From: Butyrivibrio sp. INlla16
GTDB lineage: Bacteria > Bacillota > Clostridia > Lachnospirales > Lachnospiraceae
Length of the DNA: 51,821 nucleotides
Direction of reading: 5' to 3'
Assembly: GCF_900104155.1 (NCBI RefSeq)
Contig: NZ_FMYB01000030.1
Coordinates: 1 to 51,821, forward strand
The notes below the pieces were generated by a model that was given only the letters and a program-made list of their open reading frames with translations, was not told the origin of the DNA and did no database searches. The position numbers and the translations under genes were made by a program. Below are positions 1 through 7,638 of the stretch, piece by piece. Numbering within the stretch: position 1 is the stretch's first letter; every line of letters starts with the position of its first letter.

Positions 1-219
1 ATCAAGAGTAACCCTCTTACCAAGTATTGGTAAGTCTTGAGCCTTCCTATGATGCGAGCCGTGATGTTTTATTAAAGGCGCCCCACACTTATGGCAGGTG
101 CAGTTGTTACTTACAGAATGCATTCTGATAATGATTTCATCATCAGTTTCCTCAACATCAAGTATCTTTAAATCAGCAGGGTAAAAACTCTGTAAGTCCA
201 GAGAAGAAGTAGTAGACAT
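1..219 (-). CDS. ISL3-type transposase, N-terminal fragment (cut by window edge)
   Basis: Reading the minus strand from an ATG at 219 gives 73 codons open to the window edge, so only the N-terminus is present. The peptide starts MSTTSSLDLQ and carries a zinc-ribbon-like cluster (CTCHKCG, then HHGSHH) followed by QDLPILGKRVTL. That order, a CxxC knuckle, a His-rich stretch and then DLPILG, is characteristic of the DNA-binding N-terminus of ISL3-family transposases. A purine-rich ribosome binding site (AGGATAGAGGG) lies just upstream, and a TATAAT-like -10 box lies on the same strand at 253-258. The rest of the gene and the left end of the element are outside the window, so it is unknown whether the element is intact. 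No terminal inverted repeat was recognised on this side. Confidence 0.75.
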   Translation of the reverse strand, partial: MSTTSSLDLQSFYPADLKILDVEETDDEIIIRMHSVSNNCTCHKCGAPLIKHHGSHHRKAQDLPILGKRVTLD

Positions 220-397
220 ATCCCTCTATCCTTTCGGAATCAATATATGTCTATTATACACCGCCTTGGAATGCTATACTATAGCCAAGTACTAATCGAT
301 GAGGAAGAACCAATTTACTCTTACAAAGTGGAATTAACTATTACAAGTCACCAGATTATTTTTATGTTTTTTTAACCGTTTATAGATGCCCCAAAAC

Positions 398-426
398 TTG
401 TTAATTTTATGAAATTTTGATAAAAT
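398..426 (+). promoter_or_regulatory. Sigma-A-type promoter of the esterase gene
   Basis: TTGTTA (398-403) and TAAAAT (421-426) are separated by exactly 17 bases. Transcription would start near 433. That makes an ATG at 440 nearly leaderless and supports the ATG at 470, which has a GAGG-type ribosome binding site, as the real start of the next gene. Confidence 0.6.
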
Positions 427-469
427 AGTTATCGGAAAAATGTGGTTCTGTATTATATGTGAGGCAGCT

Positions 470-1243
470 ATGCAAAAGACATATATAGTGGAGAGAGACG
501 GGTATCACATTTCTGGGGAACTATATTTGCCTGATGATGCTAAGGGAAGATATCCCATAGTGATCATGGCGCACGGCTTCGGGGGAAGCCGGGAAGGAAC
601 AAGGCCTTATGCGGAACTTCTTGTAAGGGAAGGGATAGGGTGTTATATCTTTGACTTCTGCGGCGGAGGTCTATCGTCCAGGAGCGACGGTAAAATGACT
701 GATATGTCTGTGCTCACAGAAAGCAAAGACATAGAAGCTGTGGTTGAAAATATTAGAAAAGCACCTTTTGCAGACAGGAAGAATATATTTCTTATGGGAG
801 AAAGCCAGGGAGGTGTAGCTTCAACTATTGCAGCTTCAAAAACACCTAAAGAAATCAGAGCTATGGTGCTTCTATATCCTGCATATATTCTTTTTGACGA
901 TGCTAAAAACAGATATCCAAAGAAAGAGATGATTGAGGAAACAACAACTGTTTTCGGTCTTCCGGTAGGGCGCAGATACTACGAGGACGCATTTTCTCTT
1001 GATATTCATGACTGTATGGGCAAATATGACAGGAATGTACTTATTTTGCATGGCAATATCGATCAGGTTGTTCCGATTTCATACAGCCTTGATGCAAGAA
1101 AGAATTTTCCTGCGGCCAAAATCATACAGATAACCGATGCCGGTCATGGATTTTATGGAAAAGAGGTTGTGAAAGCCGGCAAAGAAATGATATCATTTAT
1201 TCAGGAGAACATGGATGAGCCATGTAAAGGGGGATTATTATGA
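470..1243 (+). CDS. Alpha/beta hydrolase, feruloyl/cinnamoyl esterase-like
   Basis: A 257-residue cytoplasmic alpha/beta hydrolase with no signal peptide. The oxyanion-hole motif HGFGGS is at about residues 35-40, the nucleophile elbow GESQGG puts the catalytic serine at 112, the acid is Asp199 in HGNIDQVVP, and the histidine is His226 in AGHGF. Length, triad spacing and the HGFGGS and GHGF motifs match the Est1E-type feruloyl esterases of Butyrivibrio, which release hydroxycinnamic acids from plant cell-wall esters. The substrate here is inferred by family resemblance; a general acyl or peptide esterase is the alternative. The start at 470 is preferred over an in-frame ATG at 440 because it has a GAGG ribosome binding site and suits the promoter position. 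Its stop overlaps the start of the next gene (ATGA), so the two are translationally coupled. Confidence 0.85.
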   Translation: MQKTYIVERDGYHISGELYLPDDAKGRYPIVIMAHGFGGSREGTRPYAELLVREGIGCYIFDFCGGGLSSRSDGKMTDMSVLTESKDIEAVVENIRKAPFADRKNIFLMGESQGGVASTIAASKTPKEIRAMVLLYPAYILFDDAKNRYPKKEMIEETTTVFGLPVGRRYYEDAFSLDIHDCMGKYDRNVLILHGNIDQVVPISYSLDARKNFPAAKIIQITDAGHGFYGKEVVKAGKEMISFIQENMDEPCKGGLL

Positions 1244-1518
1244 GTTGCTTGTTTGATAAAAAAATACAGGATATCGATATTGATGAACTTAAAAAGAGCG
1301 CAGAGAAGGTTCTTTCTTTTACAGGAACCAAGGCTAAGAGTGCTTGCGCATATGCGCAGGACCGTTTCGATGATCTTGATGATGATAAGAAAAACCTGCT
1401 TATAATCGGACTTTCCATATTCGTGGGAGTACTTGTTATAGCAGGCATATTCTACGCCCTTGGGAAGAAGGCTGGAAGAAAAGAAACCGCTTTCGAGTAT
1501 GAAGAATGGGATAGTTGA
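1240..1518 (+). CDS. Small single-pass membrane protein, unknown function
   Basis: A 92-residue protein with a charged N-terminal half (about residues 1-50, rich in Asp and Lys), one clear transmembrane helix (about residues 53-74, LLIIGLSIFVGVLVIAGIFY) and a short charged C-terminal tail. There is no cleavable signal peptide, so it is likely a membrane-anchored protein. The ATGA overlap with the esterase gene implies co-translation, but nothing in the sequence ties it to esterase activity. No family was recognised. Base composition and codon use look like the neighbours. Confidence 0.65.
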   Translation: MSCLFDKKIQDIDIDELKKSAEKVLSFTGTKAKSACAYAQDRFDDLDDDKKNLLIIGLSIFVGVLVIAGIFYALGKKAGRKETAFEYEEWDS

Positions 1519-1549
1519 CGGCTCTTTTGATAATATGTCCATTTGGTGC

Positions 1550-1578
1550 TTGAATATCCATTTTTGATATGTTAACAT
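1550..1578 (+). promoter_or_regulatory. Possible promoter of tRNA-Leu
   Basis: TTGAAT (1550-1555) and TAACAT (1573-1578) are spaced by 17 bases. Each matches four of six consensus positions, so the call is weak. The position, about 28 bases before the mature tRNA, is suitable. Confidence 0.35.
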
Positions 1579-1605
1579 AGGTGAGTCGCAGATTTTTGCA
1601 CATAG

Positions 1606-1688
1606 GCCGGCGTGTCGGAATGGCAGACGATGCAGACTCAAAATCTGTTGTCCTCACGGGCGTGTGGGTTCAAGTCCCACCGCCGGCA
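1606..1688 (+). tRNA. tRNA-Leu, anticodon CAA
   Basis: The acceptor stem GCCGGCG (1606-1612) pairs with CGCCGGC (1681-1687), with discriminator A at 1688. The anticodon arm is GCAGA, loop CTCAAAA, TCTGT, giving anticodon CAA, which reads UUG leucine codons. A long variable arm follows, as expected for a class II leucine tRNA, and the T arm contains GGTTCAAGTCC. The CCA end is not encoded. It stands alone between the small membrane protein gene and the GH2 operon. tRNA genes are common integration sites, but no attachment duplication was seen here. Confidence 0.95.
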
Positions 1689-1802
1689 CTATTATTATGA
1701 CATTCAGGCAGTATATGTTTGGATGTCTTTTTCTTTTGTCAATTCAGATTATTATTCCCCTTACATATATTTTTGGAATATAGTATTATTGCACAAAACG
1801 CG

Positions 1803-1828
1803 GAAACGAAATTTGCACATTTCGTTTC
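1803..1828 (+). promoter_or_regulatory. Operator-like inverted repeat before the GH2 operon
   Basis: GAAACGAAAT (1803-1812) and ATTTCGTTTC (1819-1828) form a perfect 10-base inverted repeat around a 6-base centre, ending next to the -35 box at 1829. The AAACG half-site style resembles LacI-family operators. The cognate regulator is not in the window. Binding is inferred. Confidence 0.5.
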
Positions 1829-1857
1829 TTGTTTCTCCGTGCGCGGAGTGTTACTAT
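1829..1857 (+). promoter_or_regulatory. Promoter of the GH2 operon
   Basis: TTGTTT (1829-1834) and TACTAT (1852-1857) are separated by 17 bases, and the spacer itself holds CTCCG-tgcg-CGGAG. The inverted repeat at 1803-1828 touches the -35 box and a second repeat at 1866-1894 follows the expected transcription start, an arrangement suited to repression. Confidence 0.5.
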
Positions 1858-1865
1858 AAACACAT

Positions 1866-1894
1866 GGAAACGTAATTGAATCAAAAACGTTTCC
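1866..1894 (+). promoter_or_regulatory. Second operator-like inverted repeat in the GH2 leader
   Basis: GGAAACGT (1866-1873) and ACGTTTCC (1887-1894) are perfect inverted half-sites 13 bases apart, in the untranslated leader just after the predicted transcription start. The half-site shares GAAACG with the upstream repeat at 1803-1828, so the same regulator may bind both. An alternative is a transcript hairpin. Confidence 0.4.
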
Positions 1895-1917
1895 GGACAC
1901 AATTGAGGATAAGCCTA

Positions 1918-4410
1918 ATGAGAAAAGTAATCTATTTAAACAATGACTGGAAATTTAAGAGCGAATTTGATGAGAGCATGATCAGCTCCGATTTCAGGGA
2001 TACCGGATTTCAAAATATAAGAATCCCACATACAGTTGCAGAGACATCATTCAATTATTTTGATGATGCTGTTTATCAGATGGTGAGCTGTTACCGAAAG
2101 ACATTCAGGGCAGACCATAATTGGAAGGATAAGAGAGTTGCAATTCATTTTGAAGGTGCTGCGCATGAAGCTACGGTATATTTTAACGGTGTGCTTCTTG
2201 GGACACATTCCTGCGGCTATACTGCCTTCGAGTTTGATATATCCGAGCATATTCGTTATGACGAACCAAACACAATTGTTGTGAAGCTTGACAGTAGAGA
2301 ATCTCTGAATGTTCCGCCCTTCGGGTTTGTGGTGGATTATATGACTTATGGAGGTATTTATAGAGATGTATTTATCGAAATAACCGATAAGACCTATATT
2401 TCCAGAGCGTTTGTATATACAGAAGTTCCTGAGGTTATGAACGTTTCGCTTAAGGAGAAGGATGTTACACCAAGATCTGTCGGAGCTTTCCTACGTGCGA
2501 GATTCAGAATCAAGGGATCACTTACCGGTTGTGTTGTAACCGAGTCACTAAAAAGAATTTCAGGTGAACTTCCCAAGGACGCAAATGATGAATATGCAGA
2601 GGAAACTGAGCTAAACAGGATAGCTGCAAAAAATAAAATGACCTTTGATTATCATACACTTCCTGTTGTCTTGTGGGATGTGAAAAATCCCGCACTTTAT
2701 AAATTTATCATTAGAATATACAGAGATGAGCAGCTCGTTGATGAGAAAAATATAACGTTTGGATTCAGGAACGCTTCTTTTAAGGCAGACGGCTTTTATC
2801 TAAACGGAAGAAAATTCAAACTGCGCGGCTTGAACAGACATCAGTCCTATCCGTATGTTGGATATGCAATGCCTGCATCGATGCAGATAGAGGATGCGAG
2901 AATAATAAAAGAAGACTTATGTCTTAACTGCGTAAGAACTTCCCACTATCCGCAATCTCAGGATTTTATGGAAGCCTGTGACAGAATGGGAATACTTGTA
3001 TTTACCGAGATACCCGGATGGCAGCATATAGGTGATGAGGATTGGAAAAAACAGGCTCTTGAGAATGAAAGAGAAATGATTTTCCAGTACAGGAATCATC
3101 CTTCGATCTTTATTTGGGGTGTCCGAATTAATGAATCTGCAGATGATGATGATTTTTACTTAAAAACAAATCATATCGCTCATGAGCTTGATTCTTCGAG
3201 AGCCACCGGAGGAGTAAGAGCGGATACAAAAATGCATCTTCTTGAGGATGTATATACATTAAATGACTTTTCACATAACGGGAAAAAGCCCGGTTGCATT
3301 AAAAAGAGACAGGCAACACCGGATATGTCTTCGGCGTACATGGTAACAGAGTATAACGGACATATGTATCCGACAAAAGCTTTCGATCCTGAAGATACAA
3401 GAGTCGAGCATGCGATGAGACATATAAGAGTCATGGATGCTATCGCAGGTGAGAGGGACATAGCCGGAGGCATTGGCTGGTGCATGTTTGACTACAACAC
3501 CCACAAGGATTTCGGTTCGGGCGACAGAATCTGTTATCACGGCGTGATGGACATGTTCAGGAATCCCAAGCTTGCTGCTTACGGATATGCAATGCAGGGG
3601 GATGACAAGACAGTATTGGAACTGTCATCTGCTATGGATATTGGAGAGCATCCCGAGTGTATTCGAGGTGATATCTGGCTCTTTACGAATGCGGATTCCG
3701 TAAAAATGTATAAGAACGATGTTTTTATAAAAGAGTATTATCCAGGTGCGTCACCTTATAGAAATATTGAACATGGTCCAATACTTGTGGACGACTTTAT
3801 TGGTGATGAGCTTGCGGAAAATGAAAAGTTCTCAAAATACTTTGCAGGAAAGGTTAAGCATGCACTAAACCAGGCTGCACGTCACGGCATGGGGAGTCTG
3901 TCTCTTGGCGATAAGATTACCGGTCTTGAGATGATGCTTTTCCATAGGATGTCTGTTAAGAACATAGTTGATATGTACCAGAAGTACATCGGTGATTGGG
4001 GCGGCGAGGCAACATCGTTTAAATTTGAGGCTATTAAGAATGGTGAGGTTGCTGCAACAATCGTAAAAGAGACGGTAAAGGGGATAAGCATTGAAACTGT
4101 GGTTAGTAACACTGAGCTTATGGAGGGTAGATCTTACGATGTGGCATCGGTGAGGATAAGAGTTGTTGACCAGAATGGAAATGTTTTACCGTTTTTTGCC
4201 GAACCCTGCAAGCTTAAGACAGAAGGTGCAATTGAGATTATCGGACCCAGAACGGTGCCGCTCAGAGGCGGAATGGCCGGGACCTATATTAAATCCAAGA
4301 GGTGCCAGGGATCTAAAGGTAAGCTGATAATAAGTCTTCGTGCGAGCGGAGAGAAAATAAAGAAAGAAATAAGTTTTACAATAAGTGAAAGGATAAATGG
4401 TAATGTCTGA
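1918..4410 (+). CDS. Glycoside hydrolase family 2 (beta-galactosidase/beta-glucuronidase type)
   Basis: An 830-residue intracellular GH2 enzyme without a signal peptide. The order is an N-terminal sugar-binding jelly roll (about 1-165, ending in the YGGIYRDV motif), an immunoglobulin-like domain (about 165-290), a TIM barrel (about 290-580, starting at RGLNRHQ), and C-terminal beta domains. The acid/base is predicted as Glu406 (WGVRINES) and the nucleophile as Glu478 (TEYNGH), both where GH2 needs them. The exact sugar cannot be read from the sequence; beta-galactoside or beta-glucuronide cleavage is typical of the family. The ATG at 1918 has a GAGGA ribosome binding site, and an in-frame TTG at 1876 has none. 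It overlaps the next gene by eight bases and opens a three-gene operon whose third gene is a sugar symporter, so it probably splits an imported glycoside in the cytoplasm. Confidence 0.9.
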   Translation: MRKVIYLNNDWKFKSEFDESMISSDFRDTGFQNIRIPHTVAETSFNYFDDAVYQMVSCYRKTFRADHNWKDKRVAIHFEGAAHEATVYFNGVLLGTHSCGYTAFEFDISEHIRYDEPNTIVVKLDSRESLNVPPFGFVVDYMTYGGIYRDVFIEITDKTYISRAFVYTEVPEVMNVSLKEKDVTPRSVGAFLRARFRIKGSLTGCVVTESLKRISGELPKDANDEYAEETELNRIAAKNKMTFDYHTLPVVLWDVKNPALYKFIIRIYRDEQLVDEKNITFGFRNASFKADGFYLNGRKFKLRGLNRHQSYPYVGYAMPASMQIEDARIIKEDLCLNCVRTSHYPQSQDFMEACDRMGILVFTEIPGWQHIGDEDWKKQALENEREMIFQYRNHPSIFIWGVRINESADDDDFYLKTNHIAHELDSSRATGGVRADTKMHLLEDVYTLNDFSHNGKKPGCIKKRQATPDMSSAYMVTEYNGHMYPTKAFDPEDTRVEHAMRHIRVMDAIAGERDIAGGIGWCMFDYNTHKDFGSGDRICYHGVMDMFRNPKLAAYGYAMQGDDKTVLELSSAMDIGEHPECIRGDIWLFTNADSVKMYKNDVFIKEYYPGASPYRNIEHGPILVDDFIGDELAENEKFSKYFAGKVKHALNQAARHGMGSLSLGDKITGLEMMLFHRMSVKNIVDMYQKYIGDWGGEATSFKFEAIKNGEVAATIVKETVKGISIETVVSNTELMEGRSYDVASVRIRVVDQNGNVLPFFAEPCKLKTEGAIEIIGPRTVPLRGGMAGTYIKSKRCQGSKGKLIISLRASGEKIKKEISFTISERINGNV

Positions 4411-5887
4411 GAAATCCAAGATAATTTTCGGAAACGAGATGCCTGAGAAAGTATATAGAAAGGCAATGAAAACAAAGGAAAAGAACAAGAAGAAATTCGG
4501 AGATGACTCCAAAGCAAATTACCCTGTCAAAATAACAGAGAATAAATACATAGGAGAGAGTCTCGGAGTAAAAAATATCGAGGTGCTGCCTGAAAATGCT
4601 GATGTTTCCGGGACACTGCCTTTCGACGAGGAAAAAGGACTTATAGTTGGAAATATCAGAATGGGCTTTGGGCATTACAGAATCAGTATGGCAATGGCTT
4701 CTTGTGCTAAGTATATGGGATATACACCGTATTGGATGGACCTTAATTCCTATCCGCATACAACCTGCACGAAGCTGATAAGTGCACAGAATGACTTGTA
4801 TTCTCTTGGATCAAGACTTTCAAAAAATCCTATTTTCAACAAACTCGTGTGGGAGCCTGTAAACTATGAAGGCTTCAGAGCTCTTTCATATAATGCGGCT
4901 GATCAGGCAAATGCTGAGCTGATGGCACCTGTTTATAAAAATGTGCCAAAGGATATTCCTGTTATTGCAACACATGTATGGCCTGCTCAGGCTGCGATCC
5001 ATGCCGGTATGAAGTATGTAGTCAATGCGGTTCCCGATAACTGGCCGATGGCACTTCATTTTTCTGAAGGATCTATTCATACAATACAGTGCAGAAATGC
5101 ATATATGGGTTACAGAATACTTAACGGTATGAACAAGAAAAAGGTCTGCAAGGCAATGCCCGGAAAGGAACTTGTCTATACCGGACATTATATCGACCAT
5201 GAACTTGTTTCAAATATTGAGAATGACTGCAAGGCAAGATGTGACAGAAGGAAAAACAAAAAGCCCATGAGATTCCTTCTTACAATTGGCGGAGCCGGAG
5301 CACAAAAGGAGATATTTGCTGCAATAATAAAGTATCTGCTTCCGAAGATAAAGAAGAATGAGGCGGCTTTATATGTAAATGTGGGTGATTACAGACAGGT
5401 CTGGGAGGATCTGAAAAAAGAGATTCCGGGAATGAGTTCCTTCATCCACGAGCACCTCGGAGATTTTGCGGATACAGAAAAATTCGCGGCTGATGCACTT
5501 GATCCTTCCAATGAAGTGACCGGTATTCACGGCTTCTGGCATGAGAATATTTTCGAAGCTGTTTACTGTACCAATCTCCTTATGAGAAGCTGCGATGTGC
5601 TGGTTACAAAGCCCAGTGAACTTGCATTTTATCCTGTTCCCAAGCTGTTTATAAAGAGAGTGGGAAAGCATGAGATGTGGGGCGCTATACATTCTGCCGA
5701 GGTGGGAGACGGTACTCTTGAGTGCAGAGATATTCCGCATACAGTACAGATGCTGAGCCAGTTCCTGCATACATCGCTGCTCGATGATATGTGTGACAAT
5801 ATTATTGAAAATAAAAAGACAGGTCTCTATGACGGAGCTTACAAGGTTGTGGAGCTTGCCATGGGGATGAAAAATAACAACAAGTAA
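4403..5887 (+). CDS. GT-B-fold (MurG/MGDG synthase-like) protein, function unassigned
   Basis: A 494-residue soluble protein. After a lysine-rich N-terminus (about 1-60), an N-terminal Rossmann-like lobe begins at GLIVGNIRMGFGHYRISMAM, where GFGHYR recalls the glycine-rich GHxxA loop of MurG and MGDG-synthase glycosyltransferases. The C-terminal lobe starts with FLLTIGGAGAQKE and later has CDVLVTKPSELAFYPVPKLFI, matching in position the nucleotide-sugar-binding segment of that superfamily. Overall identity looks low, so a glycosyltransferase or an unusual phosphorylase are both possible. It overlaps the GH2 gene and precedes the sugar transporter, so a role in handling the same carbohydrate is inferred. 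The ATG at 4403 is chosen because AAAGGA sits nine bases before it; an ATG at 4397 is too close to that site. Confidence 0.6.
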   Translation: MSEKSKIIFGNEMPEKVYRKAMKTKEKNKKKFGDDSKANYPVKITENKYIGESLGVKNIEVLPENADVSGTLPFDEEKGLIVGNIRMGFGHYRISMAMASCAKYMGYTPYWMDLNSYPHTTCTKLISAQNDLYSLGSRLSKNPIFNKLVWEPVNYEGFRALSYNAADQANAELMAPVYKNVPKDIPVIATHVWPAQAAIHAGMKYVVNAVPDNWPMALHFSEGSIHTIQCRNAYMGYRILNGMNKKKVCKAMPGKELVYTGHYIDHELVSNIENDCKARCDRRKNKKPMRFLLTIGGAGAQKEIFAAIIKYLLPKIKKNEAALYVNVGDYRQVWEDLKKEIPGMSSFIHEHLGDFADTEKFAADALDPSNEVTGIHGFWHENIFEAVYCTNLLMRSCDVLVTKPSELAFYPVPKLFIKRVGKHEMWGAIHSAEVGDGTLECRDIPHTVQMLSQFLHTSLLDDMCDNIIENKKTGLYDGAYKVVELAMGMKNNNK

Positions 5888-5911
5888 TTTGATTTAAGAG
5901 GTTAAAAAGTA

Positions 5912-7339
5912 ATGAGCGAACATAACAAATTGTCCGGAGCCGCAAAGGCGTCTTATGGTCTTGGAGCAGTCGGAAAAGACATGGTTTACATGCTTTCCGC
6001 TTCATACGTTTTGTATTACTTCCAGGACATTCTTGGGGTTAGTGCCGCCGCTATGGGTGTAATTCTTATGGTGGCACGAGTTTTTGATGCATTTAACGAT
6101 CCTATAATGGGAGCTATAGTTGCTAAGACAAAGACCAGATTCGGAAAATTCAGACCCTGGCTCCTTATCGGTACTATAACAAATGCTATAGTGCTTTATC
6201 TGATGTTCTCGGCACCGCCGACTTTGTCGGGAAGCGGGCTTGTAGCCTATGCGGCTGTAACCTATATACTTTGGGGTGTTACCTATACGATGATGGATAT
6301 CCCCTATTGGTCAATGATACCTGCTTTTACTGAGGGCGGAAAAGAAAGAGAGGGTCTTACAACACTCGCTCGTTCATGCGCAGGTGTTGGTTCTGCGATA
6401 ATTACAATCATAACAGTAATGTCTGTTTCTGCTCTTGGTCATATCTTTGGAGGAGCAGACATCACCGATAGAGATGTCGAACGAATCGGTTTTTCATATT
6501 TTACAATTGTGATCGCTGCTTTGTTTGTGCTCTTTACCGTAATATGTTGTATCAATGTTAAGGAAAAATCCACAGTTGACATGAAAACAGCATCTATAGG
6601 AGAGATGTTCAGAGCACTTATTCAGAATGATCAGGCAATGACAGTAGTTGTAGCTATCGTAATCGTTAATTGCTCAATCTACATTACATCAAACCTTGTA
6701 ATCTATTTCTTTAAATACGATTTCGGAACAGTAGGCTGGAGAGGTGCATACACACTGTTTTCAACCTTTGGCGGCGGAATTCAGATTCTGGCAATGATGC
6801 TTTTATATCCATTCCTAAGAAGATTCTTTACATCTATAAAGATTTACTTCATAAGCATGGGAATGGCTATTGCAGGATATATATCGCTTCTTGTACTTGC
6901 ATCAACAAAAATGGATAACGTATATATCCTCTTTATTCCGGCGTTTTTCATCTTCTCTGCAAACGGAATGCTTGCGGTTATTACAACCGTATTCCTTGCA
7001 AACACTGTTGATTATGGTGAACTTAAGAACGGCCGCCGCGATGAATCTGTTATATTTTCCATGCAGACCTTTGTTGTAAAGCTTGCATCCGGAGTATCTG
7101 CATTTATCGCTGCTCTTGCGCTCCAGATATTGCAGCTCAGCAATGATACAGCGGAAACCGCAACAGACATAGACTATTCACAGGGAGTGGATATCATGCA
7201 GAAGATGGGGCTTCGCATGACAATGACAATCATTCCTGTTATCGGAATCCTTTTCGCAATCTTCTGGTTTAAGAAAAAGTACATCTTAAACGATGAGAAA
7301 ATCGAAGAAATCTCCGCCGAAATCGCGCGGAGAAAGTGA
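5912..7339 (+). CDS. Sugar:cation symporter, GPH/MelB family (MFS)
   Basis: A 475-residue integral membrane protein with about twelve hydrophobic segments. The N-terminus (YGLGAVGKDMVYMLSASYVL) and the loop RVFDAFNDPIMGAIVAKTKTRFGKFRPW are hallmarks of the glycoside-pentoside-hexuronide family, where the first aspartates bind the coupling cation and the K-T-R-G-KFRPW loop joins helices 2 and 3. GPH members import melibiose, xylosides, glucuronides and related glycosides with Na+ or H+. Together with the GH2 enzyme it makes a transport-and-cleave pair. AGAGG lies upstream of the ATG, and a strong hairpin at 7435 closes the operon. The substrate is not determined. Confidence 0.9.
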   Translation: MSEHNKLSGAAKASYGLGAVGKDMVYMLSASYVLYYFQDILGVSAAAMGVILMVARVFDAFNDPIMGAIVAKTKTRFGKFRPWLLIGTITNAIVLYLMFSAPPTLSGSGLVAYAAVTYILWGVTYTMMDIPYWSMIPAFTEGGKEREGLTTLARSCAGVGSAIITIITVMSVSALGHIFGGADITDRDVERIGFSYFTIVIAALFVLFTVICCINVKEKSTVDMKTASIGEMFRALIQNDQAMTVVVAIVIVNCSIYITSNLVIYFFKYDFGTVGWRGAYTLFSTFGGGIQILAMMLLYPFLRRFFTSIKIYFISMGMAIAGYISLLVLASTKMDNVYILFIPAFFIFSANGMLAVITTVFLANTVDYGELKNGRRDESVIFSMQTFVVKLASGVSAFIAALALQILQLSNDTAETATDIDYSQGVDIMQKMGLRMTMTIIPVIGILFAIFWFKKKYILNDEKIEEISAEIARRK

Positions 7340-7434
7340 TCCTCTCACCTTGATTTATGAGATATGACAAATCAATTCTTACGCCCTGAATAGCCAGGAA
7401 ACGGAAATATAAAGAATATATGGAAAGAAAAGTG

Positions 7435-7491
7435 TATGGCACCAAAATCGATTATGCGTAAGCAACGAGATTTTGGCGCCATATATTTTTC
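7435..7491 (+). terminator. Terminator-like hairpin of the GH2 operon (copy of a dispersed repeat)
   Basis: TATGGCACCAAAATC (from 7435) pairs with GATTTTGGCGCCATA with one mismatch, and ATTTTTC follows, so it can act as a Rho-independent terminator. The loop and inner stem (TTATGCG, GCAACGAG) are the reverse complement of the core of the hairpin after rho at 27239-27320, so both belong to one repeat family. The rest of 7340-7638 holds no gene apart from the promoter at 7545. Confidence 0.75.
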
Positions 7492-7544
7492 TGCACCATA
7501 TGTGATTTATAGTTCCGCTTCCGTCATATAGGGAGTTTAACCGA

Positions 7545-7573
7545 TTGTAATATTGGCTGTTTTGGTGTATGCT
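7545..7573 (+). promoter_or_regulatory. Possible promoter of the zinc-finger/polA operon
   Basis: TTGTAA (7545-7550) and TATGCT (7568-7573) are 17 bases apart. The -10 box is only moderately good. It lies downstream of the terminator at 7435 and upstream of the first gene of a long co-directional run. Confidence 0.4.
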
Positions 7574-7638
7574 AGATATTGTTTAGTAGTATGCTTTGCG
7601 ATATTATGTTCATACAAGATATTGGGGTTGGCGATACT

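Noticed and set aside
1197..1657. Minus-strand open frames opposite the small membrane protein and tRNA
   Set aside because: They have no ribosome binding sites, cross a tRNA gene and lie opposite a better coding frame; they are shadows.
1606..1688. Integrated element at tRNA-Leu
   Set aside because: No integrase gene and no partial duplicate of the tRNA 3' end was seen downstream.
1876..1917. In-frame TTG at 1876 as start of the GH2 gene
   Set aside because: No ribosome binding site precedes it, and it lies within the operator-like repeat region only about 12 bases after the predicted transcription start. The ATG at 1918 has GAGGA and matches the family N-terminus.
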